The notes under the pieces: generated by a model | What the model was told of the DNA's origin: nothing | What the model saw: the letters and a program-made list of their open reading frames with translations, nothing else | Databases searched by the model: none | Made by a program: the position numbers and the translations under genes | Assembly: GCA_046538945.1 (NCBI GenBank) | Contig: JBKHHW010000025.1 | Coordinates: 1-31,234 of the forward strand | Direction of reading: 5' to 3' | DNA from: JAEZKC01 sp046538945 | Lineage (GTDB): Bacteria > Fibrobacterota > Chitinivibrionia > Chitinivibrionales > Chitinispirillaceae | Length of the DNA stretch: 31,234 bases | Shown here: one piece after another, positions 21,270 to 30,968 of the stretch | Numbering within the stretch: position 1 is the first letter of the stretch | Layout of the letters: the number at the start of each line of letters is the position of its first letter

Positions 21270-23891
21270 ATGAAAATGGGCTTTGCAAGTAGACTGTTTC
21301 CGGTTATAGTGCTTCTGAGCATGGTGGCTGTGGCTCAGGAGGAAAACTGTGAACTGGTCTTCGAGAGCTGTCCTGAAAATTTCAGCGGGGACACCATCAC
21401 CGTTCCCAGCAGCGTCATTGCCCTCTCCACTCACATCAGAGCCTGTGACTTCACAGATATCATCGAAGGCGTGGTGGACAGCTCCGCTCCCCCTTCCATC
21501 GTGTTTATAATCGATCATTCCCACAGCATGACCGGATTGGGGCGTACCCGTACTTTTCCTGGAAACGATGCGGACGGGGCACGTTTCGAAGTCACAAAAG
21601 ATCTGGTCGACACCGTCTACTCCCGTTACCCTGGTGCCGAAGTGGGCCTGGTGGTTTTCCGTGAAATGCTTTATTTCGATCACCGCAACAACGATCTTCT
21701 GGAACATCTGCCGGAGTATGATGGAGATCAATCCTATCTGCCGCTTCTCAAGCTTGATCAAAGGGCCAAGGGTAACCAGCTGGGAGTTCAGGCGGTAAAA
21801 AGTCTTCTGGCCACAAGAAGAGAACTCGGGCAGCATATCTCCAAAAATTCACGGGGTGCTCTTGATACGCTTGATTTTGAGTTCACCGATCTGGTGTACG
21901 AACCCGATTTCAACACAATTGGCAACACCAATATCAACGTGGCGTTCGATGCCGCCAAAGCCGCTCTGGCCCGGGCATCCAATCCACCCGAGCGTCAGTT
22001 CATCATTTTTCTCTCCGACGGAGAGCCCTATCCTGAAGAAGACAACAGCTACGATTTCATGAAAGGTGAGGGGGTGCCCACCACTTACACCGTGTATCTG
22101 CACAATACCGAGGATGAGGTACCCTCCAGCCTGAGTGAGATGACTCAGAATGTCCGGGACAACGGATACTCAACCAGCAATTCCCACAGTGATATATGGC
22201 TTCTGGGGCAGACTGACTACACTTCACTCATGTCTCTTCTGATGAACAATATAATCAGGCCCATGCTGACCATGATTTCCGGAACTCCCAATCGGATGAC
22301 TGTAGACAAACGGATCTTTTCCACCGAACAGGATGAGTCTGGTTTCGCATTCAACAAACGGTTTCCGCTGGAGAGCGATATAACTGAACTTGGAATCGAT
22401 ATCGTCTACAATATTACCAACACGAGAACCGGGGAGAAAAAGGATACCACAACCGAGTCGGTGCTGTATGTTAAAAGAGGTGATGAATCATCAGCTCCGG
22501 ACGGCTTTTCCATCTTCTGCTGGGCAAAGCCGGGGCTTTCGGTTGAGTTTGAGGGATCCCCTGTCAATGTGGTGAGAGAGAACATGGACAGGCTTGATGT
22601 TTTGTTTGATCCCGGAGAGGATTTTTTCGAACACGTCCAGGTGGAAATCAGCAATGTGAAAGGTGAAAAACTGGATCTGGAGAAACTCGACCTCGATCAG
22701 CGGGGAGACGGCACCTGGACCGGTTCCTTCGCGCGGGAAATCCAGACATCTCCTTCCATAGGAGACAGACGTCTGCAGCATCGGCTGGTGGACAGCATTA
22801 TTGTAGTATTCCGCAACCCGGATCTTCCGCTGGATACATTGCGGGTATCCCTGCCCTTCAACGTGAGCAAGTCGGTAACGGTACAGAGTGCAAGTTATCA
22901 TGACGCGGATGCCGACGGGTTTATCGACAGTATTTTTCTGGCCATGGACAACCCAATATCCAGTGATGATCTGGAGGAATTCGCCTCGCTTGTCACACTT
23001 CCTCTGCACCGGGTCTTCCGGATTGATTCTCTAAAAACGGTGCCGGGAGGAATCGCTTATCTGGTCAGGGAGCAGGGCGGGGCAGAACCTCGGACCTTCA
23101 CCACTTCCGATGACAAGCTGGTGGTGAGAGAGGCTGTTTTGCCAAACGGCGGTTTCATTTTGGGAACCACCGTTCCCATTCTCGATAAAGTGGCCCCGGT
23201 GATTATCAGTGCCTACCTTCGCATAGACGGCTCGGCCACCGATTCCCTGGTGGTATCTTTTTCCGAGCCGATGCTGCCCGTGAGCGAGGAGAGGCCGTTT
23301 CTGTTCAGCAGCGACTCCGGTCAGTACGTTGCGGTGCTGAGCCCGGGGTCCGGAAAAGAGGACCAGGGAACGTTTGCCGTGATTGGCCTGGAGAATGCTG
23401 AACATATCCTGCCGGGTGATTCCATTTGGATCAATTTCGCATCCGATGTTGCGGATGTGAAGAACAATCTGCAGGACAATCCGAAAAACCGGAAAGTGAG
23501 TATCTCGGTGAAACAGCTGCCCTATTCTTTGCGCGCCAAAGCGGTTAACAACCCCTTCAATCCTGAGAAGGCATCGGTGCCCGAATTCATCCGCCGCCTG
23601 GGCGTGAGTGAAAATAAGGGGATGGTGGTGGTCGCGGAACCGGAAAAGGTGCTCAGAAGTCACATCCGGCTCAAGGGTACAGCTTCTGTCTACGATGTAG
23701 TCAAGAACCCCATCGTGCAGAATATTCCCATGGCCTATGATGATGCCACCAAGAAACTCTACTTTGTCTGGAACGGAAGAAACAGCAGCGGCCGGCTGGT
23801 GGCCACCGGAACCTATCAGGCCGTGCTGAAGATTAGAGATAATCAGGATTTTAAGGAAATAAAAACCGTAAGAATCGGAGTCAGGCGATGA
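21270..23891 (+). CDS. Large secreted vWA-domain surface protein with FlgD-Ig C-terminus (vWA1)
   Basis: The 873-residue protein has a signal peptide (to about 22), an N-terminal segment with three Cys (27, 34, 59), and a von Willebrand A domain with an intact MIDAS: Asp82/Ser84/Ser86 in 'DHSHSM', Thr220 in 'GNTNIN' and 'FLSDGE' at 247-252. Then come Ig-like regions, one 'DADADGFID' EF-hand-like loop, a Big_5-like 'LVVSFSEPM' domain and a FlgD-Ig domain opening 'NNPFNP' and closing 'WNGRNSSGRLVATGTYQAVL'. FlgD-Ig/CHU_C-like ends are common in type IX-type cargo. It may act in metal-dependent adhesion at the surface. A purine-rich GGGGAGGAGGAG precedes the ATG. Its stop overlaps the next start by 4 nt. 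Confidence 0.9.
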   Translation: MKMGFASRLFPVIVLLSMVAVAQEENCELVFESCPENFSGDTITVPSSVIALSTHIRACDFTDIIEGVVDSSAPPSIVFIIDHSHSMTGLGRTRTFPGNDADGARFEVTKDLVDTVYSRYPGAEVGLVVFREMLYFDHRNNDLLEHLPEYDGDQSYLPLLKLDQRAKGNQLGVQAVKSLLATRRELGQHISKNSRGALDTLDFEFTDLVYEPDFNTIGNTNINVAFDAAKAALARASNPPERQFIIFLSDGEPYPEEDNSYDFMKGEGVPTTYTVYLHNTEDEVPSSLSEMTQNVRDNGYSTSNSHSDIWLLGQTDYTSLMSLLMNNIIRPMLTMISGTPNRMTVDKRIFSTEQDESGFAFNKRFPLESDITELGIDIVYNITNTRTGEKKDTTTESVLYVKRGDESSAPDGFSIFCWAKPGLSVEFEGSPVNVVRENMDRLDVLFDPGEDFFEHVQVEISNVKGEKLDLEKLDLDQRGDGTWTGSFAREIQTSPSIGDRRLQHRLVDSIIVVFRNPDLPLDTLRVSLPFNVSKSVTVQSASYHDADADGFIDSIFLAMDNPISSDDLEEFASLVTLPLHRVFRIDSLKTVPGGIAYLVREQGGAEPRTFTTSDDKLVVREAVLPNGGFILGTTVPILDKVAPVIISAYLRIDGSATDSLVVSFSEPMLPVSEERPFLFSSDSGQYVAVLSPGSGKEDQGTFAVIGLENAEHILPGDSIWINFASDVADVKNNLQDNPKNRKVSISVKQLPYSLRAKAVNNPFNPEKASVPEFIRRLGVSENKGMVVVAEPEKVLRSHIRLKGTASVYDVVKNPIVQNIPMAYDDATKKLYFVWNGRNSSGRLVATGTYQAVLKIRDNQDFKEIKTVRIGVRR

Positions 23892-26800
23892 GGAGTTTTT
23901 CCGGAAATTCAGTTTTTCTGGCGGCGGTGTGGGTGAGTGCACTGTTTACAGCTGTATATTCTTCTGAAATCTGCGAGGTGCGTCTGGACTGCCCTACTAA
24001 CTACGATACAGTCAGGGTGGCGCGCAATACGGTCATGCTCAGCCCATCTTTTAATCACTGCGCACCGGATTTTTTTGATGAATCCTACAGACCCGGTCAT
24101 CAGGATACCATTTCTCTCTTTTTCGTGGTTGATCATTCCCTCAGCATGATATTTCAGGATTCCACTGATTACAGATATGAGGTGATGGAACGGATTATCG
24201 ATTCTCTTGCCGTCTTGTCTCCCGCTTCCGAGGTGGGTATCGCCGTATTTTCAAATCAGCTCATGCATAATTACGGAGATGATTCCTACTATGTTCAGCT
24301 TGATTCTCAGAGCGGATGGCACGACTCCTATATACCTCTCACCAGACTGGATACAACGATTGACGGTATGAGTGCTGTTGACAAGCTGAAAGAGGCTGTT
24401 GCTCTGAGTGAGGAAACAGACCCCAATTATGGGGCACGAACGCTTATCAATGGTGATTACGGAAGTACTGGTCGGACAAACGAGAGGAACGGATCTGCTA
24501 TGCAGGGCTACGTGGGAACCACCGATGTGACCCTCGGACTTGATGCCGCCCGTCATGCGTTTGGGAGTGCATCCTATTCCGCGGATCGCCAATACATCAT
24601 CTTTCTTTCTGATGGTGAGGCGCAGAATGTGGATGAGGAACGTTTACTTTTTGAAGACGATTATATGAACGGAGAAGGCCTTCCCACCACCTACACCGCT
24701 TATTTCATAAATCAGAGTCAGATGATTCCCCAGGAAATGAAAACCATGACTCAGAACATTCAGCAGAACGGCTATTCCTCCAGTAACCCGAATAGTGAAA
24801 TCTGGAAACAGAGTGGAAGAGAGCTGGATCTCATGTCGAAAATTCTGAACCTTACCATAGGCAGCGGACCTCAGCTCTATCACAGCACTCCTCTGAGAAT
24901 GACCATAAACGGAATTACCACTACTGATTTCGATGATTCTCTGACCTATTTCAATGACCCTTTCCCACTTCAGGGCGAGTCCACACAGCTTGAAATAAAC
25001 TACACATGGAGAATAGAAAAGCCTACTCCGGAAGAGGATTCAGTAACTACTATTCTAACGGTGCTGCAGAGTGACGATCCGGACCTGCAGTCCTGGAGGT
25101 GCTGGGAGCAGGGGACTCTTGAACTCTGGCACCAGGGAGTCAAAATCGACCGGGTGGAGGAGGAGATGAACCGGCTTGAGGTGCGATTCTTCCCTCCCGT
25201 GGAACAGGTAACCGAGGTGACCGTCGATGCGGGAAATTCAAGCCGAACCGACTCACTTCAAATCAGTCTAACTGACAAAGGGGACTATTGGTCGGAGCTT
25301 TTCGACAGAGAATGCGGGGCTCCCATAGCCGACAATATTGTCCAGACCGAAAACGGGGACAGCCTGGTCCTTATCTATCGCAATCCCGAAATTCCTCTGG
25401 ATACTGTCAGGCTGGCCGTTCCCGTGGCCGTTCAGAGAGAAATCGCGGTACGGCGGGCCTATCTTATAGACAGAAACGGAAACGGTTACCCGGATCTGAT
25501 CAGAGTCATTCAGGGAGAGGAAAAGATCGCCGCGGAAGACTGTTCCACTTTGGTTAAGGCTGTCGCGGTGCAGACCATGCGGGCATTCTCCATCGAATCG
25601 ATCACTACCGATCCCGATGGATTTCTTATATCTCTGGACGAGGAAGGAAAAAATGTAACTCCCAACACCGCTGTGGGGCAGAGTGAAAGGCTTCTTATCA
25701 GCCGGGCTTCTCTGGAATCGGGGGGCAGTTTCCCCGGTACTGATGTGGCTCTTATCGACAGCATGGCACCGGTACTTGTAAGTGCCAGCTATCTGGATTA
25801 CAGCGGGGTTGCGGATACCATGGTGGTGACTTTTTCTGAACCGATAGACCAAATCTACAGCTCCGATCCCTTTCTTTTTCACCGGCTGGGAGAAACCTAT
25901 TCTCTCCATCTGGAATATGTAAAGAGTAGCGGTTCACAAGTGACCTTTTCTGTAGTCCAGACTGCGGGTCAGATGAACGCTCAGAGAGGTGACAGTATAA
26001 ATATCGACATCAATGGCAGCATTTCCGATACCCTTATAAATATTCAGGGTAACGAGAACAATCCGCTTGTGCCGCTTGAATACAAAGTCATCAACAGAGC
26101 CACCAGCGCGGTGTATCACGACACCGACAGAGACGGGTTCATAGATATCGTTTCATTCAAAACAGACCGTATCCCCGATGAATTGACTCTTAAGGCTTTC
26201 AGGCAGGCGGTCAATCTGCCCGATTTCAGGGGCTTTGTGTATTCATCCGATGATTTTATCGTTACCGATTCCGGTTTCAACATCAATGTGAAACAGGTGA
26301 ATGTGGATCCGGTAACCGATATCGATGGCCGGGATGTGGTGGTAATCGATTCGGTGGGAACGGATGATGTGCTCATCATGCCCGCTCAGCTGAGGGTTGA
26401 AGACCTCATGGCACCTGTAATTACCGATGCACTTTTCATCCCCGCCATAGAGGAATCTCTCAGCCGTGATACACTGGTGATCACTTTTTCAGAAGAAGTC
26501 AAACTTCCCGATACCCCCTTTCCCTTCACTTTCTTTTCCGGAGACAGTACCTACAATATGGAACTTGTGTACGCCGGAACAGGGGGAAAGAACAAGTATG
26601 TGTTTTCCGTCACGGATATAGTGGACAAGGATTTTCCGGATGCGGGGGATTCGGTCTGTATAGATCCATCCGCGGGTCTTACTGACCGAAGCGGCAATAC
26701 TCAGGATGCTCCCAACCGCAAAGTGGTTCTGAATGTCAGGGCGCAGGACCACAAGTTCAGAATTCTCACTTCAGCCAATCCCTTCGATCCTGACGATCCC

Positions 26801-27130
26801 ACCATCAAGGCCAGTGTACGTTCCTACTATTCCATTTCAGAGCGACAGGGACTGGTGGTGGTGGCCGAACCTCTCACCAGGGCTTCCAAATCAGTGGCTC
26901 TGAGTGGGAAAATGGTCATTTATGATGCTACCGGGAATATTGTAATCAGATTGAAAGGCAGGCGTTCCGCTGATAATTCTCTGGTGTATGTCTGGAATGG
27001 TGAAAACAAGAACGGAAGAATGGTGGGAAGTGGTGCCTATCTTTCAGTTATCGAGATCACCGATTCGGAAGGAAAGTCTTCTCATCTCCGGAAGAAAATC
27101 GGTATCAGCAGGAAACCCATTGATTTTTGA
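23888..27130 (+). CDS. Large secreted vWA-domain surface protein with FlgD-Ig C-terminus (vWA2)
   Basis: The 1080-residue protein is a paralogue of its upstream neighbour. The signal peptide (to about 25) is followed by the same three Cys (29, 35, 58), a vWA domain with MIDAS Asp82/Ser84/Ser86 ('DHSLSM'), Thr212 and 'FLSDGE' (239-244), then two copies of the module made of an EF-hand-like loop ('DRNGNGYPD'; 'DTDRDGFID') plus a 'VTFSEP/ITFSEE' Big_5-like domain. vWA1 has one, which accounts for the length difference. It ends in a FlgD-Ig domain ('NPFDP'; 'WNGENKNGRMVGSGAYL'). Translation is coupled to vWA1 by ATGA. Two tandem vWA paralogues of different length suggest a hetero-assembly or stacked adhesin. 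Confidence 0.9.
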   Translation: MRSFSGNSVFLAAVWVSALFTAVYSSEICEVRLDCPTNYDTVRVARNTVMLSPSFNHCAPDFFDESYRPGHQDTISLFFVVDHSLSMIFQDSTDYRYEVMERIIDSLAVLSPASEVGIAVFSNQLMHNYGDDSYYVQLDSQSGWHDSYIPLTRLDTTIDGMSAVDKLKEAVALSEETDPNYGARTLINGDYGSTGRTNERNGSAMQGYVGTTDVTLGLDAARHAFGSASYSADRQYIIFLSDGEAQNVDEERLLFEDDYMNGEGLPTTYTAYFINQSQMIPQEMKTMTQNIQQNGYSSSNPNSEIWKQSGRELDLMSKILNLTIGSGPQLYHSTPLRMTINGITTTDFDDSLTYFNDPFPLQGESTQLEINYTWRIEKPTPEEDSVTTILTVLQSDDPDLQSWRCWEQGTLELWHQGVKIDRVEEEMNRLEVRFFPPVEQVTEVTVDAGNSSRTDSLQISLTDKGDYWSELFDRECGAPIADNIVQTENGDSLVLIYRNPEIPLDTVRLAVPVAVQREIAVRRAYLIDRNGNGYPDLIRVIQGEEKIAAEDCSTLVKAVAVQTMRAFSIESITTDPDGFLISLDEEGKNVTPNTAVGQSERLLISRASLESGGSFPGTDVALIDSMAPVLVSASYLDYSGVADTMVVTFSEPIDQIYSSDPFLFHRLGETYSLHLEYVKSSGSQVTFSVVQTAGQMNAQRGDSINIDINGSISDTLINIQGNENNPLVPLEYKVINRATSAVYHDTDRDGFIDIVSFKTDRIPDELTLKAFRQAVNLPDFRGFVYSSDDFIVTDSGFNINVKQVNVDPVTDIDGRDVVVIDSVGTDDVLIMPAQLRVEDLMAPVITDALFIPAIEESLSRDTLVITFSEEVKLPDTPFPFTFFSGDSTYNMELVYAGTGGKNKYVFSVTDIVDKDFPDAGDSVCIDPSAGLTDRSGNTQDAPNRKVVLNVRAQDHKFRILTSANPFDPDDPTIKASVRSYYSISERQGLVVVAEPLTRASKSVALSGKMVIYDATGNIVIRLKGRRSADNSLVYVWNGENKNGRMVGSGAYLSVIEITDSEGKSSHLRKKIGISRKPIDF

Positions 27131-27142
27131 GCAGGAATAAAA

Positions 27143-29455
27143 ATGTGTAAAAAGAAATACTGTAATAATATCGGTTTAATCTGGGCAGTACTACTGGCCC
27201 TTTGTGCAAGTGTGCCGCTGCATGCGGATGGACTGCCCGGGGAATATCTTCTGTCCGAGCGGTGGAGAACTTTTCATTCCACCGTTTCACCGCTTAACAA
27301 TCCGGCCAATCTTGCAGAGCAGAACTATTCCTCCTTAAGGGCTGTGACGACTCTTGCCTCCGACGATGTGGCCAATCTGTGGGAACTGGGGCTGGTGGTG
27401 CCTCTGGGGCTTTACCACACGGTCGGGTTGACATGGGTGAGCGAAAGCGGAAAACCGATTGAAAGCGGCGAATTCCAGGGAGACGATTTCGTTTTCAGTG
27501 ATGAGCGGAAGAAGAATATCAACTCTCAATACATGTTTTCCTACGCGTATCACCTCTGGAGAGGTTTGGTGGCGGGAGCGAATGTCAACCTTCTGACTCA
27601 GTCTAATTTCGGAGAGGATACCGACATCAACATCGGTTTGGATCTGGGGTTTTCTTACAGGCTGCTGTATCATCAGTTCTGGGGGCAGCATTCAGTCGGA
27701 ATCACATACAGAAATCTGCCTATCCCTCAGGTGGGAGATTTCAACCGGGTAGAATATTCACCGCTACTCAAGGCGGCCTACAACGCCTCCTTTTTTCACA
27801 AAACGCTTGAATTAGACGTTCAGTTCAACCTCAAGGATTTCACTGCGGATCCCCGGGAGTTTCTTCATGGGCGGAGGGATCACGAGTGGGATGTAATGGT
27901 GGGAGGTTCCTACTGGTTTCTCAGGTATGTAGGTGTAAAAGGCTATGTGGAAATAGACAAGAGAAGGTCTGTTGAATCGTTCGGGCTGGCGGGTGCTTTC
28001 AATCTTCCCCACATCAACCGGGGCAAGGATCTGTCTTTTTTGTATCAGTACCGGGACGAAACCAGGAGTAGTCTATTGGGAACTCATTCGGTGTATCTCA
28101 AAACCGATTTCGGAAAGCACCGGGAGGAGATTTACGCTCAGAGAATAGGGCGGGATGCAAGCGTTTCGGCCAACAGCCTCTACAACAAAGCCATGAAACT
28201 CTACTACAAGGGGGAGTACTGGGAAGCTTACTTCATTTACGGCCGTATTCTTTCCGAGTTTCCAGATTTCTACAAGAACGATCTGGTTTTGTATCATGCC
28301 GGATCGTGTCTGGAGGAGCTGGACATGCGCGAAGAGGCTGTAAAGGCTTACCAGAGTGTGAAGGGGTTTTTCCCGCTCAGCAATATCGTGCAGAATGCCG
28401 ATCTCGGGTTGATGAGAGTACATTACCGTCAGAATCACATAAGTCAGGTGCGCAGTCAGTATGTCGAGCTGAACAAACCGGGCGTGAATGATTCTATAAG
28501 AATGCATGGGTCCTATCTTCTCGGGCAGGCTCAGATGCGTACGGGTGAATTCCGCTCTGCCGTTTACCAGTTTGAGATGGTCAGTGACACTCATCCCGAT
28601 TACATTCTTGCTCAGCTGAGTCTGGCGGCCTGTCACGCAAATCTCAACTCCGGTATGCATCTGGTGATGAGCAGTCTTGAAAACTGTATAAATTCCAAAG
28701 CTGTCACTCCGGCACAGAAGGAAGCCTACAACAGGGCCTGTCTGCTTCTTGGGTACGCTTTTTATGAGGAAGGGGCGCTGGCCAAGGCGGTGACTGCTCT
28801 GAGGATGGTTGAAAAGGGCAGCATGTATTACGATGAGGCGCAGCTGGGGCTTGGCTGGAGTGCTATCAAGGCCCGTCAGTGGAGTGACTGTATCAGGGCC
28901 GGACGGTATCTAAGGAATTCAAAAACAGATTTTGTCTTGAGATCGGAGGGGGCTCTTATTGAGTGTTACGGCCATATGATGGAGAAACGATACGACAAGG
29001 TGGTTGACATACTCACTCCCGCACTCGAAAGAGTTACCGAATATCGTACGATTTCTTACGATAGTGTCCAGTCCAGAACGGACAGTTACAATATGAATCG
29101 TCTGCAGTACGGCGAACTTGCCATCGAGGTGGTCAGATTGGCCGGACGCGGCGGAATGGTGGATGCCGGGAGCATAAAGGATCTTCGTGAAAACTGTGCC
29201 GGAGTAAAGGAGGATATCGATTCCCATTACAGGTTCATGGACAGGTACAACCGCAGTCTCTTTTTCGCCCGCGGTATGGAAACGATCAGGGAGGATATGG
29301 AATACGCACTTGCCAAGGCGCATAAACTCAGCAGCAGCTCCGAGCTTCTGGAATCGAATCAGATTATGAATGATAGGGAAGAGGAGCTGAATGAAGAGAT
29401 AAGAAGACTTGAACGCGAAGCGGAGAAAGCTTCGGAGGAGGGGATGTATGAATAA
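27143..29455 (+). CDS. Outer-membrane barrel fused to TPR and coiled coil
   Basis: The 770-residue protein has a signal peptide (about 1-29), then about 300 residues of PorV/PorQ-like barrel sequence beginning 'SPLNNPANLAEQNYSSLRAV', with strands such as 'HSVGITYRNLPIP'. A long helical part follows (about 340-640) with TPR features ('YNKAMKLYYKGEYWEAYFIYGRIL', 'MREEAVKAYQSVKGFFP') and a charged coiled coil at the C-terminus (about 715-770). It starts 12 nt after the vWA2 stop, with weak ribosome site GCAGGA. Its stop overlaps the next gene by 8 nt. Position suggests it exports, anchors or assembles the flanking surface proteins. No known family with this exact fusion was recognised. Confidence 0.82.
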   Translation: MCKKKYCNNIGLIWAVLLALCASVPLHADGLPGEYLLSERWRTFHSTVSPLNNPANLAEQNYSSLRAVTTLASDDVANLWELGLVVPLGLYHTVGLTWVSESGKPIESGEFQGDDFVFSDERKKNINSQYMFSYAYHLWRGLVAGANVNLLTQSNFGEDTDINIGLDLGFSYRLLYHQFWGQHSVGITYRNLPIPQVGDFNRVEYSPLLKAAYNASFFHKTLELDVQFNLKDFTADPREFLHGRRDHEWDVMVGGSYWFLRYVGVKGYVEIDKRRSVESFGLAGAFNLPHINRGKDLSFLYQYRDETRSSLLGTHSVYLKTDFGKHREEIYAQRIGRDASVSANSLYNKAMKLYYKGEYWEAYFIYGRILSEFPDFYKNDLVLYHAGSCLEELDMREEAVKAYQSVKGFFPLSNIVQNADLGLMRVHYRQNHISQVRSQYVELNKPGVNDSIRMHGSYLLGQAQMRTGEFRSAVYQFEMVSDTHPDYILAQLSLAACHANLNSGMHLVMSSLENCINSKAVTPAQKEAYNRACLLLGYAFYEEGALAKAVTALRMVEKGSMYYDEAQLGLGWSAIKARQWSDCIRAGRYLRNSKTDFVLRSEGALIECYGHMMEKRYDKVVDILTPALERVTEYRTISYDSVQSRTDSYNMNRLQYGELAIEVVRLAGRGGMVDAGSIKDLRENCAGVKEDIDSHYRFMDRYNRSLFFARGMETIREDMEYALAKAHKLSSSSELLESNQIMNDREEELNEEIRRLEREAEKASEEGMYE

Positions 29456-30959
29456 GGAGAGTAGGTTTGGGACAATCGTGATAATGATTGTTGCAGCATT
29501 TGTCCTGTTTGCCGAAACTGCGGCGCAGATAAGCATTCAGGGTTTGGTCAGGGATACGGAAGGAAATCCGGTAAGCGGAGCCGTTGTTATTCTGCCTTCG
29601 CGAGGTGTTTCCACTCTCAGTGATGCCGGGGGGAACTATGCCATTGAGGCAAGTTCGGTTATGAGGGGTAGTGTGTTCGGGAGTCAAAGTACTCTTGCTT
29701 ATCAAAATGGCAAGCTGAATCTCCAGCTTGAACGCGATACACATATAAAGCTTGAACTCTTTGGTCTTGACGGAAAAAAACTTTGGGCCGTTGCGGACCG
29801 CATTTTTTCAGCCGGGGCACATGTTTTTCCAATCGATCGGGCATACAGAAATCAGATGCTGCTTGTGCGTGCGTCAGTGGGTAAGCAGGTATATATGGGG
29901 AAGCTGACCGGTTTCAGCACGCAGCCGCAACCGGGCAAGCTTGCAAAGAGCACCGGTGCGCTTGCTTTCAGTGATACTATCAGGGCTTCCAAGGCCGGTT
30001 TCAAGTCTCAGACAATCGAGCTTACAAGTGAGCAGGGTACGGTTGATTTCGAACTGGAAAGGCTTGAGAGCGATGTGGGAACCTCTCCTATCGATGATGG
30101 CTCAGCGGATCGTATCGCCCGTAATGGAAAGGACCAGTATTTCTGGGGCGATATGGGCGGATATGAAGCACCTATAGTAAAGGTCACCACCGCACAGAGC
30201 GAGGATGCGGTGGATATGGCGATTGTGTTCAATCCCGGATTCGTGGACAACACCTACGGAACAGGTTCGGTGGGCTGGAGTCCCAAGAGAGGGCACACCT
30301 GGAGGGATCTTTATAAGAGTGATCATGTGGAAATCGCGGCCGTAAACGGAGACGGGGATACAGTGTTTCACGGCAGAATCGATCTGATCGGTCCGACTCA
30401 GAGTGTACCATCGGGGTATGCCAGCCTGGGAGTAACCGGGGATGACGGAGTTGTCTATAAGGGATCAGCTTCGGATATCATCTCTTTCGGTACCTCACTC
30501 TGCGACAACATAAACTACTATGGGTATCCGGATCTGGAGAATTCTCCATCTACGGATGCCACCTATGCTCCAAATCCCGATTATCCCTACTTTCAGTTCT
30601 ACACCGCCTACAGGATCACCTTTAAACCGGAGATTTTCGGAGAGTCCGGATTTGGCGAGGTGAGGATGACCTCCGTGCATGCTTCTCCGGCCAAAACACC
30701 TGATGAGACTATTCAGGTCACTGAGAAACCTGCTCCTGTAAAGGGAAGCGAGGACGACCCGTTCAGGTTTTATAACCCGCCGTCTGATCCCAATGATCCC
30801 GCAGACCCGGGCGATCCCGGTGATCCGACAGACCCCGGTGATCCGACAGACCCCGGTGATCCGACTGACCCCGGTGATCCGACTGACCCCGGTGATCCAA
30901 CAGACCCCGGTGATCCAACAGACCCCGGTGATCCAACAGACCCCCCGATAGTGGGTTGA
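29448..30959 (+). CDS. Secreted protein: carboxypeptidase-regulatory module, unknown ~200-residue domain (copy B), Asp-Pro repeat and PIVG end
   Basis: The 503-residue protein has a signal peptide (to about 26) and a carboxypeptidase-regulatory-like domain ('IQGLVRDTEGNPVSGAVVIL', about 29-205) interrupted by a sorting-tail-like insert ('LELFGLDGKKLW...LLVRASVGKQVYMGKL', about 101-153). Residues about 228-440 are the same unrecognised domain as copy A: 'FVDNTYGTGSVGW', 'SDHVEIAAVNGDGDTVFHG', 'ISFGTSLCDNINYYGY', 'GEVRMTSVHASPAK'. The tail is seven GDPTDP repeats and ends 'PPIVG'. ATG 29448 was chosen, with GGAGGAGGGG just upstream; it overlaps the preceding stop. It is the last gene of the vWA operon and probably a surface partner of the vWA proteins. 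Confidence 0.87.
   Translation: MNKESRFGTIVIMIVAAFVLFAETAAQISIQGLVRDTEGNPVSGAVVILPSRGVSTLSDAGGNYAIEASSVMRGSVFGSQSTLAYQNGKLNLQLERDTHIKLELFGLDGKKLWAVADRIFSAGAHVFPIDRAYRNQMLLVRASVGKQVYMGKLTGFSTQPQPGKLAKSTGALAFSDTIRASKAGFKSQTIELTSEQGTVDFELERLESDVGTSPIDDGSADRIARNGKDQYFWGDMGGYEAPIVKVTTAQSEDAVDMAIVFNPGFVDNTYGTGSVGWSPKRGHTWRDLYKSDHVEIAAVNGDGDTVFHGRIDLIGPTQSVPSGYASLGVTGDDGVVYKGSASDIISFGTSLCDNINYYGYPDLENSPSTDATYAPNPDYPYFQFYTAYRITFKPEIFGESGFGEVRMTSVHASPAKTPDETIQVTEKPAPVKGSEDDPFRFYNPPSDPNDPADPGDPGDPTDPGDPTDPGDPTDPGDPTDPGDPTDPGDPTDPGDPTDPPIVG
30819..30944 (+). repeat. Seven tandem 18-bp repeats encoding GDPTDP
   Basis: The unit GGTGATCCGACAGACCCC starts at 30819, 30837, 30855, 30873, 30891, 30909 and 30927 with only synonymous changes at the Thr and Pro codons. 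Being 18 bp, gain or loss of a unit keeps the frame and only changes linker length. Confidence 0.95.
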
Positions 30960-30968
30960 TAATGAAAG

